From: Ruegeria sp. HKCCA6707
Lineage (GTDB): Bacteria; Pseudomonadota; Alphaproteobacteria; Rhodobacterales; Rhodobacteraceae
DNA: 64,000 nucleotides
NCBI RefSeq assembly: GCF_013033515.1
Contig: NZ_WQEG01000006.1
Coordinates: 124,001 to 188,000 of the forward strand
Reading direction: 5' to 3'
How positions within the stretch are numbered: the first letter of the stretch is position 1; each line of letters begins with the position of its first letter. The notes under the pieces were generated by a model that did not search any database, was not told where the DNA came from, and saw nothing but the letters and a program-made list of their open reading frames with translations. A program made the translations under genes and the position numbers. Shown here piece by piece: positions 53,582 to 64,000 of the stretch.

Positions 53582-54897
53582 TGAGATTGCTGACCGTTCT
53601 GTTGATGGGCCTGACCTTGGTGTCGGCACCGGTTCACGCACAAAACGGACCGCTGCGGTTGGAACTGGATGAAGGGATCATCGAACCTTTGCCCTTTGCT
53701 GTGCCGCGCTTTGTCCCCGACGGGCCGTCCGCGTCCCAATACGCCACAGATATCTCGCGTGTTGTCGCAGCAGATCTGACGGGCACCGGGCTGTTTCGTG
53801 AGATTTCCTCGGACGCCTTTATCAGCCAGGTCAACAGCTTTGATGCGCCGGTGCAGTTTGCCGATTGGAAAGCCATCAATGCCGAGGCTTTGGTGACCGG
53901 TGCGGTCAACTTATCGGGCAACCGACTGACGGTGCGGTTCCGGGTGTGGGATGTGTTTTCCGGGCAAGAGCTGGGCAACGGTTTGCAGTTTGCCGGTACA
54001 ACCGAAGGCTGGCGGCGCATGGCGCATAAAGTTGCCGATCAGGTCTATAGCCGCGTTACTGGCGAAGGGGGCTATTTCGACAGCCGCGTCGCCTTTGTCT
54101 CGGAAAGCGGCCCCAAGGATCAGCGCCGCAAACGGCTGGCGATCATGGATTATGACGGGGCGAATGTGCAGTACCTGACCGACAGCGCTTCGATCGTTCT
54201 GGCCCCTCGCTTTTCGCCCTCGGGCGACCGCCTGCTCTATACCAGCTACGAGACCGGGCAACCGCGGATCTATGTTCTGGACGTGGCCCGTGTGCGCCGG
54301 CAAGAGCTGAACACGTTGGACGGCACCATGAGCTTTTCGCCTCGGTTCTCGCCGGACGGGCGCTCGATCGTCTATTCGCTGACGCAAGGTGGCAATACGG
54401 ATCTGTGGAAGATGGACATCGCGTCGGGCCAAAGCGTGCGCCTGACCAATACGCCCGCGATTGAAACCGCACCCAGCTATGCGCCAGATGGCATCCAGAT
54501 CGTGTTCGAAAGCGACCGGTCGGGGACACCGCAGCTCTATATCATGCCCGCGAACGGGGGTGAGGCAACACGGATCAGCTTTGGCCAAGGTCGGTACGGC
54601 ACCCCTGTCTGGTCACCGCGCGGCGATCTGATTGCGTTCACCAAGCAGAACAAAGGCCGGTTCCATATCGGCGTGATGCGCGTTGACGGCAGCGAGGAGC
54701 GGCTTTTGACGGCGTCCTTCCTGGACGAAGGCCCCACCTGGTCGCCCAATGGGAGGGTCATCATGTTCACCCGCGAAACCCAAGGGGCCAGCGGGCGCTC
54801 GACGCTCTATTCGGTGGATATCTCGGGCCGGAACCTGAAACCGGTGCGCACGCCCGACGGTGGCAGCGATCCGTCCTGGGGGCCTTTGCAGAATTGA
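53578..54897 (+). CDS. tolB: Tol-Pal system beta propeller protein TolB
   Basis: 439-residue periplasmic protein: signal peptide [20 protein letters not shown] (after an initial Met-Met), an N-terminal alpha/beta domain (about 25-165), and a C-terminal six-bladed beta-propeller with repeated [29 protein letters not shown] and [15 protein letters not shown] motifs. ATG 53578 overlaps the tolA stop; the next codon is also ATG. Confidence 0.96.
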   Translation: MMRLLTVLLMGLTLVSAPVHAQNGPLRLELDEGIIEPLPFAVPRFVPDGPSASQYATDISRVVAADLTGTGLFREISSDAFISQVNSFDAPVQFADWKAINAEALVTGAVNLSGNRLTVRFRVWDVFSGQELGNGLQFAGTTEGWRRMAHKVADQVYSRVTGEGGYFDSRVAFVSESGPKDQRRKRLAIMDYDGANVQYLTDSASIVLAPRFSPSGDRLLYTSYETGQPRIYVLDVARVRRQELNTLDGTMSFSPRFSPDGRSIVYSLTQGGNTDLWKMDIASGQSVRLTNTPAIETAPSYAPDGIQIVFESDRSGTPQLYIMPANGGEATRISFGQGRYGTPVWSPRGDLIAFTKQNKGRFHIGVMRVDGSEERLLTASFLDEGPTWSPNGRVIMFTRETQGASGRSTLYSVDISGRNLKPVRTPDGGSDPSWGPLQN

Positions 54898-54986
54898 TCA
54901 TCGCGCGCCGGTGCGCAACGTTCACAACATCCCGGCAATGTGGTAGAGACAGAGCAATAATCAAAACCGAGCACGAGGCACTTGAA

Positions 54987-55496
54987 ATGAACCTTCTGAG
55001 CAAAGTCGCAGCGGTGGGCGCGCTGGCGCTGATCGCGGCATGTACCAATAGTGATCCTTCAAATCTGGATGGAGGCAGCGGACTTGGCCCTGATGGCCAA
55101 TTGCTGCAGGGCTCACCCAGCGATCCGCGTTCGCCCGCCTATTTCCAGCAAACCGTTGGTGACCGGGTGTTGTTTGCCGTGGACCAGTCCACTTTGACGC
55201 CCGAGGCGCAGATCATCCTACAAGGGCAGGCGGATTGGCTGCTGGCCAACCCCGACTTTGTGGCTACAATCGAAGGGCACGCGGATGAGCAGGGTACACG
55301 GGAATATAACCTTGCTTTAGGTGCGCAGCGGGCAAATTCGGCACGGGATTTCTTGATCTCTCGCGGAGTCGCTGGCACGCGCCTTAACACTGTCAGCTAC
55401 GGCAAGGAACGGCCGATCGAGATTTGCAGCACCGAAGAATGCTATTCCAAGAACCGCCGGGCTGTGACCGTTCTGACCGGCTCAACACTGGGGTAA
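54987..55496 (+). CDS. pal: Peptidoglycan-associated lipoprotein Pal
   Basis: 169-residue outer-membrane lipoprotein that anchors the envelope to peptidoglycan. The lipobox LIAAC is at residues 16-20, then a short linker and an OmpA-like domain with VATIEGHADEQGTREYN and RRAVTVLTG. ATG 54987 gives a proper signal; upstream in-frame starts do not. 89 bp separates it from tolB. Confidence 0.95.
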   Translation: MNLLSKVAAVGALALIAACTNSDPSNLDGGSGLGPDGQLLQGSPSDPRSPAYFQQTVGDRVLFAVDQSTLTPEAQIILQGQADWLLANPDFVATIEGHADEQGTREYNLALGAQRANSARDFLISRGVAGTRLNTVSYGKERPIEICSTEECYSKNRRAVTVLTGSTLG

Positions 55497-55500
55497 ATTG

Positions 55501-56334
55501 ATGCGTATTGCAGGTTTGGTTCTGGCAACCGTTGTTGCTGTCGCAGGGGTGGCCCGGGCGCAGGATCAGCAGACCTTGGCGGATATCCGGCAAGAGCTGA
55601 CGGTGTTGCACGTGGAAATACAGCGCCTTAAGCGCGAGTTTTCAACCACCGGATCACCTGCACCAAACCTGGCCGGCAGTTCCGTTCTGGAACGCGTCGA
55701 TGCCATCGAGGCCGAATTGCAGCGCCTGACCCGTCAGACCGAGCAATTGAATCAGCGGGTGCAGAATATCGTTACGGACGGCACCAACCGGATTGGTGAT
55801 CTTGAGTTCCGACTGGTCGAGCTGGAAGGCGGTGATCTGAGCACATTGGGTGAGACATCGACTTTGGGTGGCGATGTGCCGGCAGATCAGGTTGCTGTCG
55901 CGCCATCACCATCACCTGCGCAACCAGTGATCTCGGATCAGGGCGAGTTGGCCGTAGGTGAGCAAGCCGATTTCGACACTGCGTCTCAGGCACTGGCAGA
56001 TGGTGACTTTCAGACTGCGGCCTCTCTGTTCTCACAGTTCGATCTGTCATATCCCGGCAGCCCGCTGGCCCCGCAAGCCAATTTGCGGCGGGGGCAGGCC
56101 CTGAAAGGCATTGGTGATACACGCGAAGCCGCGCGCGCCTTCCTGGCCAGTTTTACCGGCGACAGCGAGGGGCCTTTGGCGCCCGAAGCTCTGTTTGAAC
56201 TGGGGGCGGCGCTGGGGCGTCTGGGGCAGACCGATCAAGCCTGTATAACATTGGGTGAAGTTGGTGTCCGTTTCCCCGGATCGATCCCGTCTGGATCTGC
56301 GGCTCAGGAAATGGCTGCGTTGGGCTGTTCTTGA
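55501..56334 (+). CDS. cpoB: Tol-Pal system protein CpoB/YbgF
   Basis: 277-residue periplasmic coordinator of Tol-Pal with peptidoglycan synthesis: signal peptide (MRIAGLVLATVVAVAGVARA), a coiled-coil trimerisation segment (about 22-105, with RVDAIEAELQRLTRQTEQL) and C-terminal TPR repeats (about 155-277). ATG 55501 is preferred to a TTG 3 bp earlier. It overlaps tilS by 4 bp. Confidence 0.92.
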   Translation: MRIAGLVLATVVAVAGVARAQDQQTLADIRQELTVLHVEIQRLKREFSTTGSPAPNLAGSSVLERVDAIEAELQRLTRQTEQLNQRVQNIVTDGTNRIGDLEFRLVELEGGDLSTLGETSTLGGDVPADQVAVAPSPSPAQPVISDQGELAVGEQADFDTASQALADGDFQTAASLFSQFDLSYPGSPLAPQANLRRGQALKGIGDTREAARAFLASFTGDSEGPLAPEALFELGAALGRLGQTDQACITLGEVGVRFPGSIPSGSAAQEMAALGCS

Positions 56335-57584
56335 GCGTTGAACATGTGACCCTTCAGTCCATATTGCGGGCGCATCTGCCCGATCCCTTGCCACGCCGCT
56401 TGGGTGTGGCAGTCTCTGGCGGCAGCGATTCAACGGCGCTTATGCATTTGCTGGCGGACATTGTCCGGCAAGACGGCATCGCGCTTTATGCGGCGACGGT
56501 CGATCACGGGTTGCGCAGCGAATCTGCCGCCGAGGCCTCCAGTGTTGCCGCGCAGGCCAGCGCATTGGGGATTCCGCATCACATCCTGAAATGGCAGGGT
56601 TGGGACGGTACCGGAAACCTGCAAGATCAGGCCCGCCGCGCGCGGTATCAACTACTGACCCGCTGGGCGCGGGATCATGACCTGCCTGCCATCGCGCTGG
56701 GTCATACAGCGGATGATCAGGCCGAAACCGTGCTTATGCGGCTTGGCCGCGCCGCTGGGGTCTCGGGCCTTTCGGCCATGGCGGCGATCCGACGCGAAGA
56801 CGGTATTGATTTGTTGCGACCGTTTTTGTCTGTGACCCGGTCAGAACTCAGGGCCTATCTGGCTGAGGCGGGGGTGGCCTGGATCGACGATCCGTCGAAT
56901 CAGGATGACCGCTTTGACCGGATCAAGACCCGCAACGCGATGGCGCAATTGGAACAGATCGGCTTGAATGCGCAAACATTGTCTCGTGTTGCTGACAATA
57001 TGGTACAAGCGCGTGAGGCCTTGGCGCTCTATGCGCAAGAAGCTGCGCGCCGGGTCACAAAGGTCTCGGATGGCGACATCTGTATCGAGATCGCGGGATT
57101 TCTGTTGCTGCCCGTCGAAATTCGCCGCCGAATCCTGACAGCAGCCATTTTGTGGATCACCGGGGGGGCGTATGCCCCGAGATACAGCGCTGTAGATCAA
57201 GCAATGCGTGCTGTCGAGGAGCGTCAAAACATGACCATTGGTGGCTGCATGCTGGTGCCGGCCAAGGAAAAGTTGTGGATTTGCAGGGAATTAAACGCGG
57301 TCTCTCATGAGGTGTGCGACCCACGCGACCTATGGGATCAGCGCTGGGTTCTGAGCGGGCCACCAGCGCAAGGGGCAGAAATCCGCGTGTTGGGCGAAGA
57401 CGGTATCTCTCAGGTTAAGGACTGGCGGGCCATGGGCAAGCCACGGGCCGCCATCCTGGCTTCCCCGGCCTTATGGCAGGGCGATACGGTTCTGTCCGCT
57501 CCGGTGGCCGGTTTCGGCAATGGCTGGCGTGCCGATTTGACGCCGGAGCGGTCCAAGTTCTACTGTTCGATTTTATCGCATTGA
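56331..57584 (+). CDS. tilS: tRNA(Ile)-lysidine synthase
   Basis: 417-residue N-type ATP pyrophosphatase that modifies C34 of tRNA-Ile(CAU) to lysidine. The PP-loop SGGSDSTALMHLL is at about residues 29-41, with HGLRSESAAEA and LGHTADDQAETVLMRL following. The start is a TTG overlapping the cpoB stop (TTGA). The C-terminal domain is short, as in many alphaproteobacteria. Confidence 0.93.
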   Translation: MSVEHVTLQSILRAHLPDPLPRRLGVAVSGGSDSTALMHLLADIVRQDGIALYAATVDHGLRSESAAEASSVAAQASALGIPHHILKWQGWDGTGNLQDQARRARYQLLTRWARDHDLPAIALGHTADDQAETVLMRLGRAAGVSGLSAMAAIRREDGIDLLRPFLSVTRSELRAYLAEAGVAWIDDPSNQDDRFDRIKTRNAMAQLEQIGLNAQTLSRVADNMVQAREALALYAQEAARRVTKVSDGDICIEIAGFLLLPVEIRRRILTAAILWITGGAYAPRYSAVDQAMRAVEERQNMTIGGCMLVPAKEKLWICRELNAVSHEVCDPRDLWDQRWVLSGPPAQGAEIRVLGEDGISQVKDWRAMGKPRAAILASPALWQGDTVLSAPVAGFGNGWRADLTPERSKFYCSILSH

Positions 57585-57661
57585 ACCTGCCACAATCCTC
57601 TCTATTTTAAAGAGCAACTCCGGCAGGTCCCCGCCTGTCGAAACCTTTGGGGAGATTTTCC

Positions 57662-59578
<1,917 letters not shown>

Positions 59579-59583
59579 AAATC

Positions 59584-59612
59584 AAAACCCGGGCCAACGC
59601 CCGGGTTTTTGC
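59584..59612 (+). terminator. Rho-independent terminator after ftsH
   Basis: aacccgggc/gcccgggtt (9 bp) with a CAAC loop and trailing TTTTT, starting 6 bp after the ftsH stop. The A-run on the left would allow weak action on the other strand. Confidence 0.92.
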
Positions 59613-59673
59613 TTTCCCTCAGCATGTTCCTGCGCTTTATGCATGGCATGAAATGCGCAGAAGGGACCAAGCG

Positions 59674-60249
59674 ATGCCGTTTTTGAAAGAAACCGAATAT
59701 GCAGGCGAAGTGGTTTGGTTGGGCCATGTTCCAGCAGGCCAATCCCTGCGTGCAGCCTCGGTGGACAAGCGGGACCTGCGGTTTGACGGTGTTCAGGGCG
59801 AGCGGCACGAAGGGCTCAATCGCGCGTCCTGTGTTCGGGTCAAGAACCTCTATCCTCAAGGAACCGAAATCCGCAATGTGCGCCAATTGTCGGTCCTGTC
59901 GGTTGAAGAGCTGAATGCTATTGCGGCGGAGATGAAGATGGATCGGCTTGATCCGTCCTATCTGGGGGCGTCGATCGTTCTGGAAGGGATCCCGGATTTT
60001 TCGCATATCCCTCCGTCCTCGCGTCTGCAAACAGACGCGGGCGCAACGATCACCGTTGATATGGAGAATGCGCCTTGTGTCTTGCCTGGGCGCGAGATCG
60101 AGGCGGATCACACCGGATATGGCGCGGGCTTCAAACCTGCCGCTCAAGGTCGACGGGGTGTAACGGCATGGGTCGAGCGGCCCGGAGTTCTGAAGCTTGG
60201 CGACAGGATGCGGCTGTTTGTGCCGGATCAGCCACTTTGGCAGCCTTAA
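59674..60249 (+). CDS. MOSC domain-containing protein
   Basis: 191-residue protein of the MOSC family, the C-terminal domain of molybdenum-cofactor sulfurases, thought to transfer sulfur to pterin-linked metals. The conserved cysteine is in ENAPCVLPG (near residue 136), and RRGVTAWVERPG is the usual following segment. ATG 59674 follows AGAAGGGA. No molybdoenzyme gene is adjacent; formate dehydrogenase lies at the far end of the window. Confidence 0.83.
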   Translation: MPFLKETEYAGEVVWLGHVPAGQSLRAASVDKRDLRFDGVQGERHEGLNRASCVRVKNLYPQGTEIRNVRQLSVLSVEELNAIAAEMKMDRLDPSYLGASIVLEGIPDFSHIPPSSRLQTDAGATITVDMENAPCVLPGREIEADHTGYGAGFKPAAQGRRGVTAWVERPGVLKLGDRMRLFVPDQPLWQP

Positions 60250-60365
60250 GGGACAGTTGGTTTCCGATTTGCGTCGCGCAGCCACCGGCAACGCCGTTTC
60301 GCGGCATGAATATGTCGGAATCCATTACCATTAGCGGTGTGCGCATCAGTATATGTTGCGCAATG

Positions 60366-60386
60366 CCGACGTGTTTCGTCGGTTTT
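60366..60386 (+). other. Terminator-like hairpin in the fhs leader
   Basis: ccgacg/cgtcgg stem (6 bp) with a TGTTT loop followed by TTTT, 29 bp before the fhs start codon. The U-run is short. A leader hairpin here could attenuate transcription or be incidental. Confidence 0.4.
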
Positions 60387-60415
60387 GCACGGCATTCAAT
60401 CAGGGACGCTGCCCA

Positions 60416-62092
60416 ATGAGCTATAAATCCGACATCGAAATCGCCCGCGAAGCGAACAAGAAGCCGATTCAGGACATCGGAGCCAAGATTGGCATCGACT
60501 CTGCTGATCTGCTGCCATACGGCCATGACAAGGCAAAGGTCAGCCAGAACTTTATCAACTCGGTGCAGAGCCGCGAAGACGGCAAGCTTATTCTGGTAAC
60601 GGCGATCAACCCGACCCCCGCGGGCGAAGGGAAAACCACCACCACCGTTGGTCTGGGCGATGGTTTGAATCGCATCGGCAAAAACGCGATGATCTGTATT
60701 CGCGAGGCGTCGCTTGGCCCCAACTTTGGTATGAAAGGGGGCGCTGCTGGTGGCGGATATGCGCAGGTTGTTCCGATGGAGGAGATGAACCTGCACTTCA
60801 CCGGTGACTTCCACGCCATTACCTCAGCCCACTCGCTGCTCTCGGCGATGATTGACAACCACATCTATTGGGGCAACGAGGCCGAGATCGACATCCGCCG
60901 CGTCGCCTGGCGCCGCGTGGTTGACATGAACGACCGTGCCCTGCGCCAGATCACCGCGTCGCTGGGTGGTGTTTCGAACGGTTTCCCGCGCGAGACCGGG
61001 TTCGACATCACCGTGGCCTCTGAGGTTATGGCTATCCTTTGCCTCGCAAACGATCTGCAGGACTTGGAAAAACGTCTGGGCGACATCATCGTGGCCTATC
61101 GCCGTGACAAGTCGCCAGTCTATTGCCGCGACATCAAGGCCGAAGGCGCAATGACCGTGCTGCTGAAAGACGCGATGCAGCCGAACCTGGTGCAGACGCT
61201 GGAAAACAACCCGGCCTTTGTCCACGGCGGACCGTTCGCCAATATCGCCCATGGCTGCAACTCGGTGATCGCGACCAAGACCGCGCTGAAAGTGGCCGAC
61301 TATGTCGTGACCGAAGCCGGCTTTGGTGCTGATCTGGGTGCCGAGAAGTTCATGAACATCAAGTGCCGCAAAGCCGGTATCGCGCCGTCTGCGGTGGTTC
61401 TGGTGGCCACGGTGCGCGCGATGAAGATGAATGGCGGTGTCGCAAAGGCTGATCTTGGGGCCGAGAACGTGGACGCGGTGGTCAATGGCTGCGCCAACCT
61501 GGGTCGCCACATCGAAAACGTGAAGTCTTTTGGCGTGCCAGTTGTTGTCGCGATCAACCACTTTGTCACTGATACCGACGACGAGGTTGAAGCGGTCAAG
61601 AAATACTGTGCTGATCACGGGGTCGAGGCGGTTCTGTCGCGCCACTGGGAGTTGGGCTCGGAAGGGTCAGCGCCTTTGGCGGAAAAAGTCGTGGAGATCG
61701 TTGAGGGTGGGACAGCGAATTTCGCGCCGATTTACCCTGACGACATGCCGCTCTTTGAAAAGATCGAAACCATTGCCAAGCGTATCTATCGCGCCGACGA
61801 AGTTCTGGCCGACAATAAAATCCGCAACCAATTGCGCGAATGGGAAGCTGCTGGATACGGCAACCTGCCTGTCTGTATGGCAAAAACCCAATATTCGTTT
61901 TCGACCGATCCGACACTGCGCGGCGCGCCTACGGGACACTCGGTGCCGGTGCGCGAGGTTCGTCTGTCTGCAGGTGCCGGCTTTATCGTGGTTGTCTGCG
62001 GTGAGATCATGACAATGCCGGGTCTGCCTCGTAAGCCAGCCGCCGAAGCGATCTGTTTGAATGATGAAGGTCAGATTGAGGGCTTGTTCTAA
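60416..62092 (+). CDS. fhs: Formate-tetrahydrofolate ligase
   Basis: 558-residue enzyme that makes 10-formyl-THF from formate, THF and ATP. The P-loop [19 protein letters not shown] lies near residues 63-81, and [20 protein letters not shown] and [10 protein letters not shown] are family signatures. ATG 60416 ([13 protein letters not shown]) is the family-like start; an earlier in-frame start adds unlike sequence. It is the first gene of a one-carbon cluster with folD. Confidence 0.97.
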   Translation: MSYKSDIEIAREANKKPIQDIGAKIGIDSADLLPYGHDKAKVSQNFINSVQSREDGKLILVTAINPTPAGEGKTTTTVGLGDGLNRIGKNAMICIREASLGPNFGMKGGAAGGGYAQVVPMEEMNLHFTGDFHAITSAHSLLSAMIDNHIYWGNEAEIDIRRVAWRRVVDMNDRALRQITASLGGVSNGFPRETGFDITVASEVMAILCLANDLQDLEKRLGDIIVAYRRDKSPVYCRDIKAEGAMTVLLKDAMQPNLVQTLENNPAFVHGGPFANIAHGCNSVIATKTALKVADYVVTEAGFGADLGAEKFMNIKCRKAGIAPSAVVLVATVRAMKMNGGVAKADLGAENVDAVVNGCANLGRHIENVKSFGVPVVVAINHFVTDTDDEVEAVKKYCADHGVEAVLSRHWELGSEGSAPLAEKVVEIVEGGTANFAPIYPDDMPLFEKIETIAKRIYRADEVLADNKIRNQLREWEAAGYGNLPVCMAKTQYSFSTDPTLRGAPTGHSVPVREVRLSAGAGFIVVVCGEIMTMPGLPRKPAAEAICLNDEGQIEGLF

Positions 62093-62109
62093 GCCCTCGA
62101 ATAAGACAT

Positions 62110-62141
62110 CTCGTGGTCCGGAAACAGCCCTGGGCCACGAG
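62110..62141 (+). other. Hairpin overlapping the ribosome site of the chorismate mutase-like gene
   Basis: ctcgtggtcc/gggccacgag, a 10-bp stem with one G-U pair and a 12-nt loop. Its right arm covers the first three bases of GAGGAG (62139-62144), the ribosome site for the ATG at 62151. Confidence 0.55.
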
Positions 62142-62150
62142 GAGACACCA

Positions 62151-62456
62151 ATGCCCACACTGACGTCGCCGCAGGATTGCAAAACCATGGGTGAATTGCG
62201 GGCGCAGATCGACAGTCTGGATAGACACCTGATCGAAATGCTGAAAACGCGCGCTGGATATATCGACCGTGCCGCTGAATTGAAACCGGGCGAGGGCCTG
62301 CCAGCCCGAATTCCGGACCGCGTCGAAGAAGTGGTGCAACGTGTGCGTGCTGCGTCGGACCGTCGGGGATTGGACCCTGATCTGGCCGAGCGGTTGTGGC
62401 GCATCCTGATTGACTGGTCTATCGCACGCGAAGAACGTGTGATTGGCACTGATTGA
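62151..62456 (+). CDS. Chorismate mutase / isochorismate pyruvate-lyase-like protein (AroQ fold)
   Basis: 101-residue AroQ-fold helical protein. Arg in GELRAQID, Arg in KTRAGYI and Lys in AAELKPGEG fit the catalytic Arg11, Arg28 and Lys39 of E. coli chorismate mutase. The region around [11 protein letters not shown] and the DCxxxxELR opening are closer to the PchB type. The residue at the Gln88 position appears to be Glu (IAREE). It lies between fhs and folD, where a chorismate enzyme could link to p-aminobenzoate supply, but this is inference. It could be a true chorismate mutase or a PchB-like lyase. Confidence 0.75.
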   Translation: MPTLTSPQDCKTMGELRAQIDSLDRHLIEMLKTRAGYIDRAAELKPGEGLPARIPDRVEEVVQRVRAASDRRGLDPDLAERLWRILIDWSIAREERVIGTD

Positions 62457-62508
62457 CAGACCGGGCGCTGCTGCGCCCGATCCGTTTTCTGAAAGAAGGG
62501 ACGACAAA

Positions 62509-63399
62509 ATGGTAGCTCAGGTTATTGATGGAAAGGCCTTTGCCGCCAAAGTGCGCGCGCAAGTGGCCGACCAGGTTGCAAAGCTGAAAGAGGAAAACGG
62601 GATCACCCCTGGACTTGCGGTTGTTCTGGTGGGTGAGGATCCGGCCAGCCAGGTCTATGTCCGCTCCAAGGGCAAACAGACCGTCGAAGTTGGCATGAAC
62701 TCGTATGAGCACAAGCTGGAGGCCAACACCTCGGAAGAGGATCTGCTTGCCTTAATCGACAAGCTAAACAGCGACCCTGCGGTTCACGGCATTCTTGTGC
62801 AATTGCCTCTGCCCAAGCATCTGAACGAAGATTTGGTGATCAACTCGATTGATCCTGCCAAGGATGTCGACGGGTTCCACATTTCGAATGTGGGCCTGCT
62901 GGGCACTGGGCAGAAGTCGATGGTACCTTGCACGCCACTGGGGTGCTTGATGATGCTGCGCGAACACCATGGCTCGTTGTCGGGCATGGACGCGGTTGTG
63001 ATTGGCCGGTCCAATATCGTGGGTAAGCCAATGGCGCAGCTGCTGTTGGGTGACAGTTGCACAGTAACAATCGCCCATTCTCGGACCAAAGACCTGCCTG
63101 ATGTTGTGCGCCGCGCGGATATCGTTGTGGCCGCAGTGGGACGCCCTGAAATGGTGCCGGGCGACTGGATCAAGGAAGGCGCAACCGTGATTGATGTGGG
63201 CATCAACCGGATCGAGCGCGATGGCAAGAACAAGCTGGTTGGGGATGTGGATTATGCCAGCGCCGCCGAGCGCGCGGGAGCCATTACACCTGTACCCGGC
63301 GGTGTCGGACCCATGACCATCGCCTGCCTGCTGGCGAACACACTGACGGCCTGTTGCCGCGCTAACGGCCTGCCCGAACCCGAGGGTCTGACCGCCTAA
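62509..63399 (+). CDS. folD: Bifunctional methylene-THF dehydrogenase / methenyl-THF cyclohydrolase
   Basis: 296-residue enzyme interconverting 5,10-methylene-THF and 10-formyl-THF with NADP. The conserved [14 protein letters not shown] segment with the catalytic Lys, VQLPLPKHL, the NADP motif [15 protein letters not shown] and [16 protein letters not shown] are all present. ATG 62509 follows AGAAGGG. It forms a C1-folate pair with fhs. Confidence 0.96.
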   Translation: MVAQVIDGKAFAAKVRAQVADQVAKLKEENGITPGLAVVLVGEDPASQVYVRSKGKQTVEVGMNSYEHKLEANTSEEDLLALIDKLNSDPAVHGILVQLPLPKHLNEDLVINSIDPAKDVDGFHISNVGLLGTGQKSMVPCTPLGCLMMLREHHGSLSGMDAVVIGRSNIVGKPMAQLLLGDSCTVTIAHSRTKDLPDVVRRADIVVAAVGRPEMVPGDWIKEGATVIDVGINRIERDGKNKLVGDVDYASAAERAGAITPVPGGVGPMTIACLLANTLTACCRANGLPEPEGLTA

Positions 63400-63423
63400 G
63401 TCAGAGATGCGTTTCCTAAAGAT

Positions 63424-63458
63424 GACAGGCTGCGACGATATAAAACTTGCGGCCTGTC
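63424..63458 (+). other. Inverted repeat after folD
   Basis: gacaggctgc/gcggcctgtc, a 10-bp stem with one G-U pair and a 15-nt loop, 24 bp after the folD stop. There is no T-run, so it may stabilise the folD transcript end or mark processing rather than terminate. Confidence 0.45.
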
Positions 63459-63521
63459 AAGATGCCTAACAAATGCTTTAACTCTCTTCCTAACGCTTTG
63501 CGTTGTCCGAAAGCCGTGATA

Positions 63522-63550
63522 AACGTTCTATTCCAAATGGTTACGTTCCA
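63522..63550 (+). promoter_or_regulatory. Direct CGTT repeats ahead of the putative LytTR gene
   Basis: AACGTTCTA (63522-63530) and TACGTTCCA (63542-63550) are 20 bp apart, start to start. Both match 7 of 9 positions of the LytTR half-site pattern (T/A)(A/C)(C/A)GTTN(A/G)(T/G). A third CGTT lies at 63501. The last repeat ends 38 bp before the start codon at 63589. Confidence 0.35.
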
Positions 63551-63588
63551 ATCGCTGGCGCCTGTTTGGCCCGGCACTCGGAGGATAA

Positions 63589-64000
63589 ATGTTAAGTGTC
63601 GCGTCTTCGAGATTGAGCGGGTTGAACGCTCACCTCAGCCTTCAGAGAGTGTTGGCAGGTTTGGTGTTTATCCCTCTATTAGCCTACTCATTTAAGCCGT
63701 TTGGAGACATGCAGCTGTCGTTTTCTCTGCGGCTGCTCTTTTGGACCGGAGTTCTGGCTCTGGCACTCACGGTGACATGGGTAGCTCGAAAAATGCTGCA
63801 GGAGCGGTTGAGCGATGCTGCGGTTTTTACGCGGGACGTGATTTATGCCGTCGTGATTCTTGCCCTGTTTGCACCGTCTCTGTGGCTGTTGGGGTGGCTG
63901 ATCTTCACCTGCAGCGGGTTGACCGCTCCGAACTTAGCGTCAGTGCTCCCTTATGGCGCGATCTTTGCCACCGGGCTGCTTCTTGTCCGGCAGGGAGATC
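63589..64000 (+). CDS. N-terminal membrane part of a protein cut by the window end (possible LytTR-family regulator)
   Basis: The frame is open from ATG 63589 to the right edge (137 codons). GGAGG precedes the start. The translated part begins MLSVASSRLSGLNAH and has four hydrophobic segments (about 21-34, 46-64, 86-106 and 118-132) separated by short charged stretches. FKPFGDMQLSFSLRLLFW and the overall membrane plan recall the N-terminal half of membrane-bound LytTR regulators in Rhodobacteraceae. The DNA-binding domain would lie outside the window, so this is a guess. Confidence 0.6.
   Translation, partial: MLSVASSRLSGLNAHLSLQRVLAGLVFIPLLAYSFKPFGDMQLSFSLRLLFWTGVLALALTVTWVARKMLQERLSDAAVFTRDVIYAVVILALFAPSLWLLGWLIFTCSGLTAPNLASVLPYGAIFATGLLLVRQGD

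Noticed and set aside
60250..60415. A THF or SAM riboswitch before fhs
   Set aside because: Only a short hairpin was seen; I could not recognise the conserved core of any known riboswitch class by eye.

Overview
The window reads as an uninterrupted chromosomal segment of an alphaproteobacterium of the Rhodobacteraceae (Roseobacter-type). The grounds are the high coding density and GC-rich codon use, a CDP-choline-dependent phosphatidylcholine synthase, a general porin of Rhodobacter type, a urate hydroxylase of PuuD type, a fused allantoinase/OHCU decarboxylase, and the gene order ruvCAB - ybgC - tolQRAB - pal - cpoB - tilS - ftsH. No tRNA, rRNA, insertion sequence, prophage or CRISPR array was seen. 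About 59 protein genes are supported; the first is cut by the left edge and the last by the right edge.

Layout. 1-5.6 kb: NAD-dependent formate dehydrogenase (NuoE/NuoF-like beta subunit, molybdo/tungsto-alpha subunit), then a cyclase-family hydrolase overlapping a hotdog thioesterase. 6-13 kb: a porin, then tamA-tamB for outer-membrane assembly on the minus strand. 13.1-21.9 kb: a urate-to-glyoxylate catabolic region (puuD, a LysR regulator, uraH, puuE-uraD fusion, allA, allE, a 2-hydroxyacid dehydrogenase), with a divergent GAPDH-family gene and two small exported proteins mixed in; no allantoate amidohydrolase is present here. 22-25.7 kb: acyl-CoA dehydrogenase and thioesterase, then DUF1007 plus NicO metal exporter. 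25.7-34.8 kb: truA, ycjX-GNAT-ycjF, a VIT/CCC1 transporter, and three membrane proteins. 35-46.8 kb: ileS, ogt, a Gre-like small protein, pcs, xerC-DUF484, fsa, priA, an MFS transporter and prmA. 46.9-59.6 kb: ruvCAB, an unnamed conserved gene, the complete Tol-Pal envelope operon, tilS and ftsH. 59.7-64 kb: a MOSC protein, then fhs - chorismate mutase-like gene - folD (one-carbon metabolism) and the start of a membrane protein that may be a LytTR-type regulator.

How the parts fit. Formate dehydrogenase at one end and Fhs/FolD at the other are two branches of formate and C1-folate use. The purine genes would take urate to glyoxylate and urea if allantoate hydrolysis is supplied from elsewhere. 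Envelope maintenance is well represented (TamAB, Tol-Pal, FtsH, porin, phosphatidylcholine synthase).

The most interesting non-coding signals are: a dispersed intergenic repeat whose stem sequences differ between copies while pairing is kept (15.4, 18.0 and 41.5 kb); a second repeat family just upstream of genes (37.9 and 50.1 kb); a perfect 10-bp inverted repeat between a DUF1127 gene and ruvC; an SOS-box-like site before ruvC; spaced CGTT direct repeats ahead of the putative LytTR gene; and hairpins in the leaders of the one-carbon genes.
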